A DNA stretch of 64,000 nucleotides, from contig NZ_CP037745.1 of assembly GCF_004345025.1 (NCBI RefSeq), forward strand, positions 2,728,001 to 2,792,000, read 5' to 3'. Each line of letters starts with the position of its first letter. The stretch's first letter is position 1. Shown here in pieces: positions 11,689 through 20,945 of the stretch. The notes beneath the pieces were generated by a model, which worked only from the letters and a program-made list of their open reading frames with translations, had not been told where the DNA came from and searched no databases. This DNA is from Rheinheimera sp. D18. GTDB lineage: Bacteria > Pseudomonadota > Gammaproteobacteria > Enterobacterales > Alteromonadaceae. The position numbers were made by a program, and so were the translations under genes.

Positions 11689-12807
11689 TTATAAGGCGTT
11701 ATAAATTGGCTGACCATTAATCCAACAAGCGAGCACCTGCCAGTTATCATTAATGAATACGAAATCTGCCGGCGCACCGACAACAATACGGCCAGCGTTA
11801 CTGCGTGATAAAAACTGTGCAGGGTATAGCGACGCCATTCGTAGCGCTTCTGCAGGGCTAACGTCTAGCTGCTGCACGGCATATTGTACCGCACCGGCCA
11901 TATCTAATACCGAGCCCGCTAAAGAGCCAGCTTCATTAGTTAATTTGCTTCCGTCACGCACTACTTTACCGCTAAAAAAATCAAACTCGGTATCATTAGT
12001 ACCTACTGGCGACATCGCATCAGTTACCAGCATTAACTTACCTTGTGGCTTAGCGGCTAACGCCACCTTTGCCGCAACAGGGTGCAAATGATGGCCATCT
12101 AAAATAATACCGCACCAACTATTCGGGTCGCTAAGCGCCACACCAACCATGCCGGGTTCGCGTGACGTTAACGGCGACATCGCATTATATAAATGCGTAA
12201 AACCGCTCGCACCTGCTGCAAGTGCAGCCTGCACGGTTGCGGCATCGGCATTTGAGTGGCCAAGGCAAACAATGACGTTTAGTGCTACTAGCTGGCTAAT
12301 TTGGGCTGGGCTTACATTTTCGGGGGCTACAGTAACTAACTTTACGCCTAAATCCGTACGCGCATAAATGGCTAACTCGGCAGCGCTTAATGGACGAATA
12401 TAGTGCTCAGAATGCACACCTTTTTTTGCCACTGATAAATGCGGGCCTTCAAAATGCACACCAATAATTCCAGGCTCTTGCGCAGCAATAGCTGTTGCTA
12501 TTGCATCAGCAGCTTGCTGCATAACGGCAACATTATCCGTAATAACTGTCGGCAGCATTGCCGTAGTACCAAACTGCGCATGCGCCCGCAGCATAGTGCG
12601 CAGTGACTGCAGGTTTGGTATCGCATTAAACAATGCCCCGCCACCACCATTTACCTGCACGTCAATAAAACCGGGCACTAACATGCCAGACTGAATATTG
12701 CCAACCGCGGGTACTACCGAGTGCACACTACAGTTATCAATATTGACACTCACATTATCGAACCACTGTTCACCGTCAAATAGCCGGCTGACACTCAACT
12801 GCTGCAT
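11689..12807 (-). CDS. nagA: N-acetylglucosamine-6-phosphate deacetylase
   Basis: Removes the acetyl group from GlcNAc-6-phosphate to give glucosamine-6-phosphate. It has 372 residues and belongs to the amidohydrolase family. Metal and substrate motifs seen in order are PGFIDVQVNGGGG, GVHFEGPHLS, CLGHSNADA, THLYNAMSPL, DGHHLHP and LVTDAMSPVG (catalytic Asp). It sits 23 bases after nagB-II and 26 bases before nagP, consistent with one transcript. Confidence 0.94.
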   Translation of the reverse strand: MQQLSVSRLFDGEQWFDNVSVNIDNCSVHSVVPAVGNIQSGMLVPGFIDVQVNGGGGALFNAIPNLQSLRTMLRAHAQFGTTAMLPTVITDNVAVMQQAADAIATAIAAQEPGIIGVHFEGPHLSVAKKGVHSEHYIRPLSAAELAIYARTDLGVKLVTVAPENVSPAQISQLVALNVIVCLGHSNADAATVQAALAAGASGFTHLYNAMSPLTSREPGMVGVALSDPNSWCGIILDGHHLHPVAAKVALAAKPQGKLMLVTDAMSPVGTNDTEFDFFSGKVVRDGSKLTNEAGSLAGSVLDMAGAVQYAVQQLDVSPAEALRMASLYPAQFLSRSNAGRIVVGAPADFVFINDNWQVLACWINGQPIYNAL

Positions 12808-12830
12808 GCGCTTAATACCACTATGTTAGA

Positions 12831-13829
12831 TTAAACCGTTTTAGTTACTTTATTTAAGCCCGGTGGCGCATCAGGGTTAATTCCTCTGCTACGTGCAACC
12901 ACTTCTACATCTAAATAAAACCGCTGTAAAATTACTAAAGGCAATACTCGGTTATACGCATCAACACCGTTATGATGCAGCGGAATTATAGTAGCGCCAC
13001 GGCGGCGCACATCATCAATCTGGCTACGATGCGCACTCAAGCTTTCATCAGCCACCGTAACATCAACAATAGTAAAAGGATGTTTAACTAAGGTGACGGG
13101 GCCATGTAAAAACTCGGCACTAGAGAACGCTTCAGCATGAATACCGCAAACTTCTTTAAGTTTTAGTGCGATCTCCCGCGAAATGGCATAACCGAAACCG
13201 CGACCTAACACGACTAAATGCGCGACGTTTTCTAACGCTGCAGCAGTTAATTGCGGCGCTAACTCAATTGCTTTAGTCAACGTCTGTGGCAACTGTTGCA
13301 CAGCTTGCTGTAACGCCTTGTTATCTGACCAAACCGATACCAAGTGTAAAATAGCGCTTAATGTTGCTAAATAACTTTTGGTGGCGGCTACTGCTTTTTC
13401 TGCACCAACGTATAATGGCAGCGCATAATGCGCCTGCTCTGCTAGCGGAGAGCTAGTATCATTTACCAAAGCCACTACCATGGCACCACTGCGCTTGGCC
13501 ATATCAACTTGGGCAAGAATATCTGGGCTGCGGCCTGATTGAGAGATCACTAAAACCAACGCATCTTTAAGTTGCAGTGATTTATTATAAACACTAGCAA
13601 TTGATGGCGCGGCGGCCGATACCGGCAAGCCAACTTCAATTTCAATTAAATATTTAGCAAACACACCAGCATGGTCAGACGACCCCCGACCAACCATATA
13701 GACGAATTTAGGCGCGCGCTCAGAAATAGCCGTCACAATCTGTTCTACCAGATTAGCATTGGCAGCTAACTGTTCAGCAATACGCTGAGGCGCTTCTCTA
13801 GCCTCTAACGCCATGATACTGTTACTCAT
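12831..13829 (-). CDS. nagB-II: Glucosamine-6-phosphate deaminase, SIS-domain type
   Basis: Converts glucosamine-6-phosphate to fructose-6-phosphate and ammonia. It is not the classical NagB fold but the SIS-domain isozyme found in Shewanella and Alteromonas (NagB-II). The 332 residues hold two SIS domains. Sugar-phosphate loops are visible as VGRGSSDHAG and ISQSGRSPD, and the second domain has VLGRGFGYAISREIALKLKE. A good AAGAATGA site precedes the start. Its place between nagA and the SapC-family gene supports the function. Confidence 0.9.
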   Translation of the reverse strand: MSNSIMALEAREAPQRIAEQLAANANLVEQIVTAISERAPKFVYMVGRGSSDHAGVFAKYLIEIEVGLPVSAAAPSIASVYNKSLQLKDALVLVISQSGRSPDILAQVDMAKRSGAMVVALVNDTSSPLAEQAHYALPLYVGAEKAVAATKSYLATLSAILHLVSVWSDNKALQQAVQQLPQTLTKAIELAPQLTAAALENVAHLVVLGRGFGYAISREIALKLKEVCGIHAEAFSSAEFLHGPVTLVKHPFTIVDVTVADESLSAHRSQIDDVRRRGATIIPLHHNGVDAYNRVLPLVILQRFYLDVEVVARSRGINPDAPPGLNKVTKTV

Positions 13830-13883
13830 TCATTCTTCCCTATAATGACAGCAGCAGCCGTTGCTGCTGCCTAAAGTACCAAA

Positions 13884-14591
13884 CTAGCTGGCTTCTGCGG
13901 ATTTTTTAACTAATTTTTGCGTATGCTGTAGCGACATAAGCTGAGCATAGATTGCAGTGAGGTAACCACTTTTACGTAGATCTAGAAAGGCCTCGTCATT
14001 TAATTCATTCAGCTTTTTCTCGTCGATAAGATAAATACCGTTAATACGGCGCTCTTCACCATTAATCGTTAATGTAAGCGTTTGCTCCTGAATTAAATCT
14101 AAGCTTTGTAATTTAGCCACAAAGTTACGGGTTACTACACCCATTTCAATGTAATCTGACATTTGTTGCTTACGATAAGTTAAAAACTCACTTTCGCTGC
14201 CATCTTCATTGAATAACGCATTACCTTCAGCCTGGCTAACACGCTCAGAGTTTTCATCTAATGCGATTAATAAGCGCTCACTGTCTTGTTGTTCTTGCAC
14301 TAGCAGTAGCGGGTAATTACGAATTGCGCGTGGCACATACAGCGCTTGCCATTGGTTATCTTGCATAAACAAATTCTGTTTTGTTGCCAAACCCAACATA
14401 GCTACCGCTTGAAACGTATCTTCGCTTTTCACAAATACAATGGGAAACTCGGCGCCCGCTACCACAAACTCATGCACCACTACCGGCAATAAATGTTCGT
14501 TATCAATATGAGAAAAGGCATTATTGTTGTTAATTTTTGTTGTCGCGTGCTGCTCTTTATTTAGCGGCACAATCTTTTGCGCTGAAGTCAT
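13884..14591 (-). CDS. SapC family protein
   Basis: A 235-residue cytoplasmic protein of the SapC family (named from S-layer work), with the family features PIVFVKSEDTFQAVAMLGL, NLFMQDNQWQALYVPRAIRNYP and FNEDGSES. In Alteromonadales and Caulobacterales, SapC proteins commonly sit in TonB-receptor and sugar-utilisation loci, and their biochemical role is not settled. Here it is the first gene of the sapC-nagB-II-nagA-nagP run, 54 bases before nagB-II, so it probably belongs to GlcNAc use. Confidence 0.78.
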   Translation of the reverse strand: MTSAQKIVPLNKEQHATTKINNNNAFSHIDNEHLLPVVVHEFVVAGAEFPIVFVKSEDTFQAVAMLGLATKQNLFMQDNQWQALYVPRAIRNYPLLLVQEQQDSERLLIALDENSERVSQAEGNALFNEDGSESEFLTYRKQQMSDYIEMGVVTRNFVAKLQSLDLIQEQTLTLTINGEERRINGIYLIDEKKLNELNDEAFLDLRKSGYLTAIYAQLMSLQHTQKLVKKSAEAS

Positions 14592-14626
14592 AAACTACTC
14601 TTTATTCTGATCATTAATTTGAGAAG

Positions 14627-14677
14627 TGCTGATGGTCGTAATGTAACGTTAAATGCTTACCCCTTATGCCATCAGCA
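14627..14677. promoter_or_regulatory. Long inverted repeat in the sapC/nag promoter region
   Basis: TGCTGATGG (14627-14635) is the exact complement of CCATCAGCA (14669-14677), 33 bases apart, upstream of the nag transcript start and in the divergent gap to the dehydrogenase. It could be a regulator site or an mRNA leader stem. No clear NagR-type palindrome was found. Confidence 0.35.
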
Positions 14678-14825
14678 GTGCGGACTTATCATGCTCTAAG
14701 TTAGCTATAGGATCAACAGGTCAAAACCAGTTTAATAACACAAGGTGCATAGCACTAAAGTAGCGTTGTTGTAACACATTAGCGCTTCTAACATAGGCGA
14801 TATCATAGTTACGGGAGTTAACCGC

Positions 14826-15575
14826 ATGCAAATTCTAATTACAGGTGGCACTGGAGGCATTGGTTTTGCTATTGCTAGCCATTTTGCTGAGCAACAGCAC
14901 CAGGTCATTATTGCTGATTTACACCAAGCAAGTATCGACACTAAAGTCGCACAGCTAAAGCAGCTTGGTTATCACGCCGAAGGCATCTTGCTGGATGTTA
15001 CTAATGCCGATTCTATCGCGCGCTGTGCCGCGCAATATAATATTGATGTGTTAGTTAATAATGCTGGTATTCAACATGTCGCACGCTTGGAAGATTTTCC
15101 ACCAGAAAAATGGCAGATGCTATTAAACGTTATGCTAACCGGGCCTGCCATGCTCAGCCGCGCCTTACTGCCGGGTATGCGCGAGCGTAATTTTGGCCGT
15201 ATTATTAATATAGGCTCTATTCATGCGTTAATAGCATCGCCGTTTAAATCGGCCTATGTAGCCGCCAAGCATGGTTTACTCGGTTTTAGTAAGGTGGTTG
15301 CGTTAGAAAACGCCGACAAAAATTTTACGATTAACACCGTTTGCCCTGCCTATGTTAAAACGCCGCTAGTAGAGCAACAAATAGCAGCGCAAGCAAAAGA
15401 GCACAACTTAACCGAGCAGCAAGTAATTGAACAAATTATGCTGGCCCCTATGCCACAAAAAGCCTTTATTGGCGTTGATGAAATTGCCGCTACTACGGCG
15501 TTTTTATGCAGTGACGCAGCTCGGCATATGACGGCACAAACGTTAGTACTAGATGGTGGCTGGACAGCGCGCTAG
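14826..15575 (+). CDS. 3-hydroxybutyrate dehydrogenase (SDR family)
   Basis: Probably oxidises (R)-3-hydroxybutyrate to acetoacetate with NAD+. A classical short-chain dehydrogenase of 249 residues: cofactor loop TGGTGGIG (residues 6-13), NNAG, catalytic Ser in NIGSIHAL, and YVAAKHG with the Tyr and Lys. The stretches INTVCPAYVKTPLVEQQI and ALIASPFKSAYVAAKHG are characteristic of hydroxybutyrate dehydrogenases. It lies 41 bases before the SSF hybrid kinase, which fits a role in hydroxybutyrate, acetoacetate or acetate use. Confidence 0.85.
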   Translation: MQILITGGTGGIGFAIASHFAEQQHQVIIADLHQASIDTKVAQLKQLGYHAEGILLDVTNADSIARCAAQYNIDVLVNNAGIQHVARLEDFPPEKWQMLLNVMLTGPAMLSRALLPGMRERNFGRIINIGSIHALIASPFKSAYVAAKHGLLGFSKVVALENADKNFTINTVCPAYVKTPLVEQQIAAQAKEHNLTEQQVIEQIMLAPMPQKAFIGVDEIAATTAFLCSDAARHMTAQTLVLDGGWTAR

Positions 15576-15616
15576 CTCAGCATTAAAAACTCAGGCACAA
15601 TCGAGCAACAGAAAAA

Positions 15617-18600
15617 ATGATCACAGCGCCTGAGTTTATGAATTTAACCGGTAGCAGCATAGGTATTGGCACCATTGCTGCGCTTTCGTTAATCTATTTG
15701 CTAATTTTATTTAGCGTTGGTCACTTTGGCCGGCGCATTAATAGCAAGCATCCGCTCGCACCTTGGGTATTTAGCTTTGCATTATCTATTTATTGCACCT
15801 CGTGGGCATTTTATGGTGTTACCGCCCAAGCCGCGGTTAACGGTTGGTGGATGCCGCCAACCTACATCGGCTCATTCATTCTGTTTTGGTTTGGTTTTAA
15901 GCTAGTAGCCCATATTGCTATTGCCTGTCGGCGTTATCGCATTACTTCTATCGCCGACTTTATCGCCACCCGCTTTGGCCACTCGCGCTTACTAGCGGTT
16001 ATTACTACACTTATTTTGCTGATGTCGGTTATTCCCTACATTGCGCTGCAGCTACAAGCCGTTTCTACCAGTATTAATACATTAGTCGTTAGTGCGCCTA
16101 ACGACGCTTGGTATGCTGATACTGGCCTGTATGTCAGTTTATGGATGGCCGTGTTTGCGCTACTATTTGTTAGCAAAGGCGCAAAAGCACATCAGCCCAA
16201 CCCCGGCTTAATGACGGCCATCGCCTTTGAATCCTTAGTAAAACTATTAGCCCTGTTAGCCATTGCCTCTTTCGTGTTTTGGGGCATGTATGATGGCGTA
16301 GCACAAATTTTTCAGCTTGCCGGCCAAAGTAACGCGGTGCAACAAGTGCAACAACAGGCACTGCCCACGCACACTTACTGGCTGCACGTATTATTGGGTT
16401 TTGCCGCTACCTTATGCTTACCGCGCCAGTTTCACGTTACCTTTGTTGAAGGCCAACATCTTGGCCATTTGCGCAGTGCCCGCTGGATTTTTCCACTCTA
16501 TTTACTGCTAATGGGCATGTTTACTCTACCGCTGGCGCTAGCCGGGGTAATGCTACTGGGTGCCGATGCCAATATTGATTTGGTATTGCTACAACTACCA
16601 CTAGCTGCGCAGCGTACCGATATGGCATTGCTGGCCTACCTTGGTGGGTTTTCTGCCGCAACCAGTATGGTGGTGGTGGCAACCGTGGTATTGGGTATTA
16701 TGATCACCAACGAATTACTGGCACCCGTTATTTATCGCACGCCAGCTAACCAACCAACACCCGCTAAACATATTAAAATTGCCACTCTGCGCCGCATTGC
16801 CATGCTTACGGTAATGGCGCTGGGCTATGTGTATTATCGCTGGATCGGCACCGCCACAGGCTTAGCTCAATTAGGCTTAATGGCGTTTGCACTGGTGGCG
16901 CAGCTGGCGCCGGTATTAATTCTGGGCCTACTTAGCCGCAATATCAACCGTCAGGGCGCTATTGCCGGCTTGTGTGGTGGCGCTATCGCTTGGGCCTACA
17001 TTATTTTACTGCCCGAACTAAGCCGGGCCGGGTTAATTGGCCAAGCATGGTTAGAGCAAGGGCCATTTGGTATTAGCTATTTGGCACCGCACCATCTATT
17101 TGGCTTAGATGCCGATGTTATCAGCATAGGTACGCTAGTTAGCCTCAGCTTAAACTGTTTATTGGTTGTATTGGTTAGTCGTTTTAGTGTTACCCGCGTT
17201 GGCGAATGGCTAGAAAGTGGGCGGTTTTTACGCACTCAAGTGAGCAGCCAACCTACTCGACCACTCAATTTATCGGTGCAAGATTGTTATTTATTAGTAA
17301 AGCGTTTTGCGGGTGATAAAGAAGCACAGCGCTTATTACAGCGCAATTTAAAAGAGCCTCACGAGTTACAGCAGCTTGCTCCAGCTAACCTACTGCAAGC
17401 AGCCGAACGCAGCCTAGCGGCCGTAGTCGGTGGCGCTTCAATGCGCTTAATTATGGATGCCAGTGGCCGCCATGCGGCGTTACCGCTTGAATCCGTCGCA
17501 CGTTTTGTTGACGAAGCCAGCCAAGTATTTCAGTTTAACCAAGCCCTGCTGCGCTCAACTATCGATAACATTAGCCAAGGTATTAGCGTAGTAGATGCTG
17601 ATCTTCGCCTAATTGCCTGGAATCAGCGTTATATTGATATGTTTAGCTACCCCGCGGGTTTAGTTGAAGTTGGCAAACCGGTAGCCGATGTTATTCGTTA
17701 CAACCTTGAACGTGGCCTCATTGATAGCGACAATATCGACGCTGAAATTCAAAAGCGTTTAAGTTATTTAAAACAAGGTAGTGCCTATAAATTTCAGCGC
17801 CGCCAGCAAAATGGCAGCGTACTAGAAATGCAAGGTAATCCATTACCTGGTGGCGGCTTTGTTACTACTTATAGCGACGTTAGTACCTTTATTGATACGC
17901 AGCAGCAACTAGAGCAACGCGTAACTGAACGCACCCAAGCATTGCAGCAATTAAACCAGCAGCTGCAATTAGCCCAACAAAAAATAGAGGAAAGCACCCA
18001 AGCTAAAACCCGTTTTTTTGCCGCAGCTAGCCATGATTTAATGCAGCCCTTTAATGCTTCGGCATTATTTGCCAGCCTACTACGCGACAAACAAACTACA
18101 CCGGAGCTAAAGCAGCTCAGTCAAAATTTAATTAGCTCATTAAATTCGGCCGAAGAACTATTAGGCGCAATTTTAGAACTGACCAAGCTCGACTCTGGAG
18201 TAATAACCGCTAATGTGCAAAGCATTAGCTTGCATGCCTTATTAGATGATATTGCGCGTGATGCGGCAATACTGGCGGCAGAAAAAGGCTTAAAACTGCA
18301 TTACATCCCGTCAAAACTAGCGGTTAGCACCGATAGAAAACTACTAAAGCGCGTAGTGCAAAACCTATTAGCCAATGCTATTCGTTACACCACCACCGGT
18401 AAGGTGTTGCTTGGCGTAAAACGCTGTGGTAGCGATATACGCATCTGTGTGCTTGATACCGGTATCGGCATAGCTGAAAACGAGCAACTGCGTATTTTTG
18501 ATGAGTTTCAACAAGGTGAACAACAAGATCAACGTGGTTTAGGCTTAGGTTTAGCCATAGCCAACCGTATTACCGGTATTCTTGGTCACAACTTGAAATT

Positions 18601-19075
18601 ACAGTCTGAAGTTGGTAAAGGCAGCTGCTTTAGCATTCAGTTACCGCTAGCCACCACTGCGCCTGCCGTTATCCGTAGCATACACCAGCCTAATATCGCC
18701 GCCAGCTTTGCTGGCAAAACCATTTTGTTATTAGACAATGAACCGCAACTACGCAGTGCAGTAAGTGAATTATTGCGTAGCTGGCAGGTAGAGGTTACCG
18801 CTGTTGGCTTGCCTACAGATGCCGAGCAAGCGCTAAAACAAGGTTTAAGGCCAGATTTACTGTTGTTTGACTATCATTTAGATAACAACGAAATGGGCGT
18901 AGAAGTGGCCAACAAGCTGGTTGCACAGTTTGAGTTAACCGCGCCGGTAATTATTCACTCGGCTGATCATAATGAAGCTATTCGCGAACATGCACTAAAC
19001 GCCGGCTTTTACTTTTTACTTAAACCATTAAAGCCAGTGGCGTTAAAAAGGCTGTTTACTCGATTACTTCAATAG
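15617..19075 (+). CDS. crbS: SSF-domain hybrid sensor histidine kinase, CrbS-like
   Basis: A 1152-residue membrane sensor. Residues about 10-520 form a sodium/solute symporter (SSF) domain with roughly 13 membrane segments. A PAS domain follows at about 640-760, then a coiled coil, HisKA with phospho-His806 in AAASHDLMQPF, a HATPase domain (NLLANAIRYT, GIGIAENEQ, GLGLGLAIANRI), and a C-terminal receiver (1035-1152) with Asp1085 in LLLFDYHL. This matches CrbS, the kinase that with CrbR controls acetate assimilation in Vibrio and Pseudomonas. A CrbR-type regulator lies at 26980-27630. The close hydroxybutyrate dehydrogenase gene supports a C2/C4 acid signal. Confidence 0.85.
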   Translation: MITAPEFMNLTGSSIGIGTIAALSLIYLLILFSVGHFGRRINSKHPLAPWVFSFALSIYCTSWAFYGVTAQAAVNGWWMPPTYIGSFILFWFGFKLVAHIAIACRRYRITSIADFIATRFGHSRLLAVITTLILLMSVIPYIALQLQAVSTSINTLVVSAPNDAWYADTGLYVSLWMAVFALLFVSKGAKAHQPNPGLMTAIAFESLVKLLALLAIASFVFWGMYDGVAQIFQLAGQSNAVQQVQQQALPTHTYWLHVLLGFAATLCLPRQFHVTFVEGQHLGHLRSARWIFPLYLLLMGMFTLPLALAGVMLLGADANIDLVLLQLPLAAQRTDMALLAYLGGFSAATSMVVVATVVLGIMITNELLAPVIYRTPANQPTPAKHIKIATLRRIAMLTVMALGYVYYRWIGTATGLAQLGLMAFALVAQLAPVLILGLLSRNINRQGAIAGLCGGAIAWAYIILLPELSRAGLIGQAWLEQGPFGISYLAPHHLFGLDADVISIGTLVSLSLNCLLVVLVSRFSVTRVGEWLESGRFLRTQVSSQPTRPLNLSVQDCYLLVKRFAGDKEAQRLLQRNLKEPHELQQLAPANLLQAAERSLAAVVGGASMRLIMDASGRHAALPLESVARFVDEASQVFQFNQALLRSTIDNISQGISVVDADLRLIAWNQRYIDMFSYPAGLVEVGKPVADVIRYNLERGLIDSDNIDAEIQKRLSYLKQGSAYKFQRRQQNGSVLEMQGNPLPGGGFVTTYSDVSTFIDTQQQLEQRVTERTQALQQLNQQLQLAQQKIEESTQAKTRFFAAASHDLMQPFNASALFASLLRDKQTTPELKQLSQNLISSLNSAEELLGAILELTKLDSGVITANVQSISLHALLDDIARDAAILAAEKGLKLHYIPSKLAVSTDRKLLKRVVQNLLANAIRYTTTGKVLLGVKRCGSDIRICVLDTGIGIAENEQLRIFDEFQQGEQQDQRGLGLGLAIANRITGILGHNLKLQSEVGKGSCFSIQLPLATTAPAVIRSIHQPNIAASFAGKTILLLDNEPQLRSAVSELLRSWQVEVTAVGLPTDAEQALKQGLRPDLLLFDYHLDNNEMGVEVANKLVAQFELTAPVIIHSADHNEAIREHALNAGFYFLLKPLKPVALKRLFTRLLQ

Positions 19076-19325
19076 TTAATATCGCCTTGCTTGTCGCTCA
19101 AAAAATCAGCTATCGAACTGGCGTACTGTATTCCTTAATTTATTCCTACACTCAACTTTCATTGTTAATAGCTTGAGTAATTTCAGAATAAATTGTTCTT
19201 GGCAAAATAACGCACAATCTATAACAAAAAAGAATATAACAAGTCATTGCCATTAACGATTAACCACATTATGTTGCACACCGTTACAAATTACGTCGTA
19301 TTGTAAATGAAAGTGTGGGGCTGTT
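19076..19325. promoter_or_regulatory. Promoter region of the bacteriocin island
   Basis: A 250-base AT-rich gap between the kinase and hlyD. It carries an inverted repeat TTACAA (19284-19289) / TTGTAA (19301-19306) with an 11-base spacer, about 20 bases upstream of the hlyD start. This is a candidate operator for hlyD. No strong terminator is visible after the kinase gene. Confidence 0.35.
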
Positions 19326-20576
19326 GTGAAAGACAAAGGATTGTTTCGCGCTAATGCTGTAAAACAGCAAAGCGCGCGCTTAGATGGCGATGTTATTATT
19401 GCTCAGCCCGTTAGTAGTAGCTTATTAACCGGCATTTTATTGTGTGTCATTGTTGCCATTGTTGTATTTCTTGGCGCGACTTCATTTAATCGCAAAGAAA
19501 CCGTTAGCGGCTATTTAAAGCCGGATATTGGCTTAGCCAAGGTAGCATCATCCCGCACTGGGGTTATTCAGCAGATTTATGTTGATGATGGCCAGCAGGT
19601 ACAAGCCGGTGACCGACTGGCACTGGTGGCTATTCCGGAACACCTATCCGCAGGAGACAGCCTTACCGGCACCCTGTTTCAGGGCTTGCTGCAACAAACC
19701 GAACTGGTTAATGTGCGTAAGCAGCAAGTTATCAGCCAGCTTTCTCAGCAAGAAGTCGAGCTTACCACCCGGCTAACCTTAAGCCGCAACCTGCTAAGTG
19801 ATATTGGCGCGCAACAGCAATTACTGCAACAACGCTTACAGCTCAATCAGCAGCGTTATCAGAATTACCAGAATTTAACTGACCGCGGTGCCATCTCTAC
19901 TAATGAGCTGCAACAACAGCATGAGCTGGTACTGAATATTCAGCAGCAACTGGCCGAGTTAAATGCCAGCGAGCAAAGCCAAAAAGCCCAGATAGAACAA
20001 CTTAGCGGCCAGTTACAGCGCCTGCCAAGTGAACAGCAACAACAACTGGCTGTGCTCGACAGTGATATTTCCCGCCTTAAGCAGCAACAAACCGAGCTTA
20101 ATGCCCGTGGAGAGCTGTTAATCACCGCCCCGATAACCGGCCGGGTGACCAATCTGGTAGCAGAAATAGGCAACAATGTGCAAATGGGCTTACCACTGCT
20201 AACGATAATGCCGGATAACGCAGCATTGCAGGCCGTATTGTTGGTGCCCACCCGCGCTTATGGCTTTGTTATGCCAGGCCAGCGCACCCGCTTACGCTTT
20301 GACGCCTTTCCATATCAGCGTTTTGGCTTATATGAGGGCGAAGTAATAAAAACGGCGCAGGCTATCGTACTTCCGAATGAAGTAGATATGCCTGTCGCCG
20401 TACAGGAGCCAGTGTACCGGGTAGAGGTAGCCTTGGCTTCGCAACACATCCGCGCTTATGGCAACACAGTCCCGCTGCAATCGGGCATGCTGTTAAGCGC
20501 AGATATCGTGCTGGAACAACGCAGCCTGTTAGCATGGTTGTTCGAGCCGGTTTTAAGCCTGAAAGGGCGGTTATAA
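19326..20576 (+). CDS. HlyD/CvaA-type periplasmic adaptor for bacteriocin export
   Basis: A 416-residue membrane-fusion protein that should bridge the C39 ABC exporter to TolC. It starts with GTG after GGGGCTGTT. It has a cytoplasmic tail, one membrane segment (about 32-52), a first lipoyl half (SSRTGVIQQIYVDDGQQVQAGD), a long Gln-rich coiled coil (about 135-235), the second lipoyl half (LLITAPITGRVTNLVAEIG) and a beta-barrel end. Its last part and the gap behind it are repeated three more times downstream, ahead of other precursor genes. It is closest in type to CvaA/MchE of microcin systems. Confidence 0.9.
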   Translation: MKDKGLFRANAVKQQSARLDGDVIIAQPVSSSLLTGILLCVIVAIVVFLGATSFNRKETVSGYLKPDIGLAKVASSRTGVIQQIYVDDGQQVQAGDRLALVAIPEHLSAGDSLTGTLFQGLLQQTELVNVRKQQVISQLSQQEVELTTRLTLSRNLLSDIGAQQQLLQQRLQLNQQRYQNYQNLTDRGAISTNELQQQHELVLNIQQQLAELNASEQSQKAQIEQLSGQLQRLPSEQQQQLAVLDSDISRLKQQQTELNARGELLITAPITGRVTNLVAEIGNNVQMGLPLLTIMPDNAALQAVLLVPTRAYGFVMPGQRTRLRFDAFPYQRFGLYEGEVIKTAQAIVLPNEVDMPVAVQEPVYRVEVALASQHIRAYGNTVPLQSGMLLSADIVLEQRSLLAWLFEPVLSLKGRL

Positions 20577-20673
20577 CGCTCGTAACGAGCAAACCTTTAA
20601 ACTTAAAAACGTCTCAAGGAGAGATAGTATGCAAGAGTTAACATTTGAGCAAGTGGAAGAAGTGAATGGTGCA
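20346..20673 (+). repeat. Repeat copy A: hlyD tail, 5' leader and precursor leader codons
   Basis: Parent copy of a four-member direct repeat. It comprises the last about 230 bases of intact hlyD, the 52-base gap with a short hairpin and the AAGGAGAG site, and the first 15 codons of precursor 1. Copies B, C and D (23381, 24679, 25825) align with it and all stop at the leader cleavage point. B starts at the same base as A; C and D are shorter at the 5' side. Confidence 0.9.
20578..20623 (+). promoter_or_regulatory. Conserved 5' hairpin and RBS of precursor 1
   Basis: GCTCG (20578-20582) and CGAGC (20586-20590) form a small stem, followed by an A-rich spacer and AAGGAGAG (20616-20623) six bases before ATG. 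In copies B-D the stem reads GCTCT/AGAGC: the closing pair has changed on both sides, which is what a selected RNA stem would show. Confidence 0.5.
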
Positions 20674-20892
20674 TTTGGTGTGCCTGGCATGGGCCTTGGC
20701 GCAGTTATAGGTGCAGCGGGCTATCTTGGCAGTGCTGCAACGTCAGGTAGTTTTAGCTGGGGTGGTTTAGCTGCAGCAACAGGAACTGGAGCAGCCTCAG
20801 GAGCTATTGGTGGTCCGATTGGATCTGCTGCCGCCAGATATTTGCTCCCACGTGTTGCCGCTCTTGGTGGGGCAGCAACTGGCGCCCAATAA
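20629..20892 (+). CDS. Bacteriocin precursor 1 (class II microcin-like)
   Basis: An 87-residue peptide. Residues 1-15, MQELTFEQVEEVNGA, are a double-glycine-type leader ending in GA, which C39 peptidases can cut. It resembles the microcin V leader form (M-x-x-L-T-x-x-E-x-x-x-V-S-G-G). The 72-residue core is strongly Gly/Ala rich, with runs such as GMGLGAVIGAAGYLG and GAIGGPIGSAAARY, typical of membrane-inserting class II bacteriocins with glycine-zipper helices. It follows hlyD by 52 bases and precedes a hairpin and a small membrane protein that may give immunity. Confidence 0.82.
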   Translation: MQELTFEQVEEVNGAFGVPGMGLGAVIGAAGYLGSAATSGSFSWGGLAAATGTGAASGAIGGPIGSAAARYLLPRVAALGGAATGAQ

Positions 20893-20905
20893 TTATTTAA
20901 ATTGC

Positions 20906-20933
20906 GGGGCTTGCACATTGTGTTGTAAGCCCC
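20906..20933 (+). terminator. Hairpin after precursor 1
   Basis: GGGGCTTGCA (20906-20915) pairs with TGTAAGCCCC (20924-20933), one G-U pair included, around an 8-base loop. There is no T tract. It may protect or attenuate the precursor mRNA before the downstream membrane protein. The same position is occupied by a different hairpin in the other three units. Confidence 0.6.
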
Positions 20934-20945
20934 ATTGGAGGGAAA

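Noticed and set aside
14592..14825. NagR-type operator
   Set aside because: No AATGACA-type palindrome was seen; only a long inverted repeat of unknown role.
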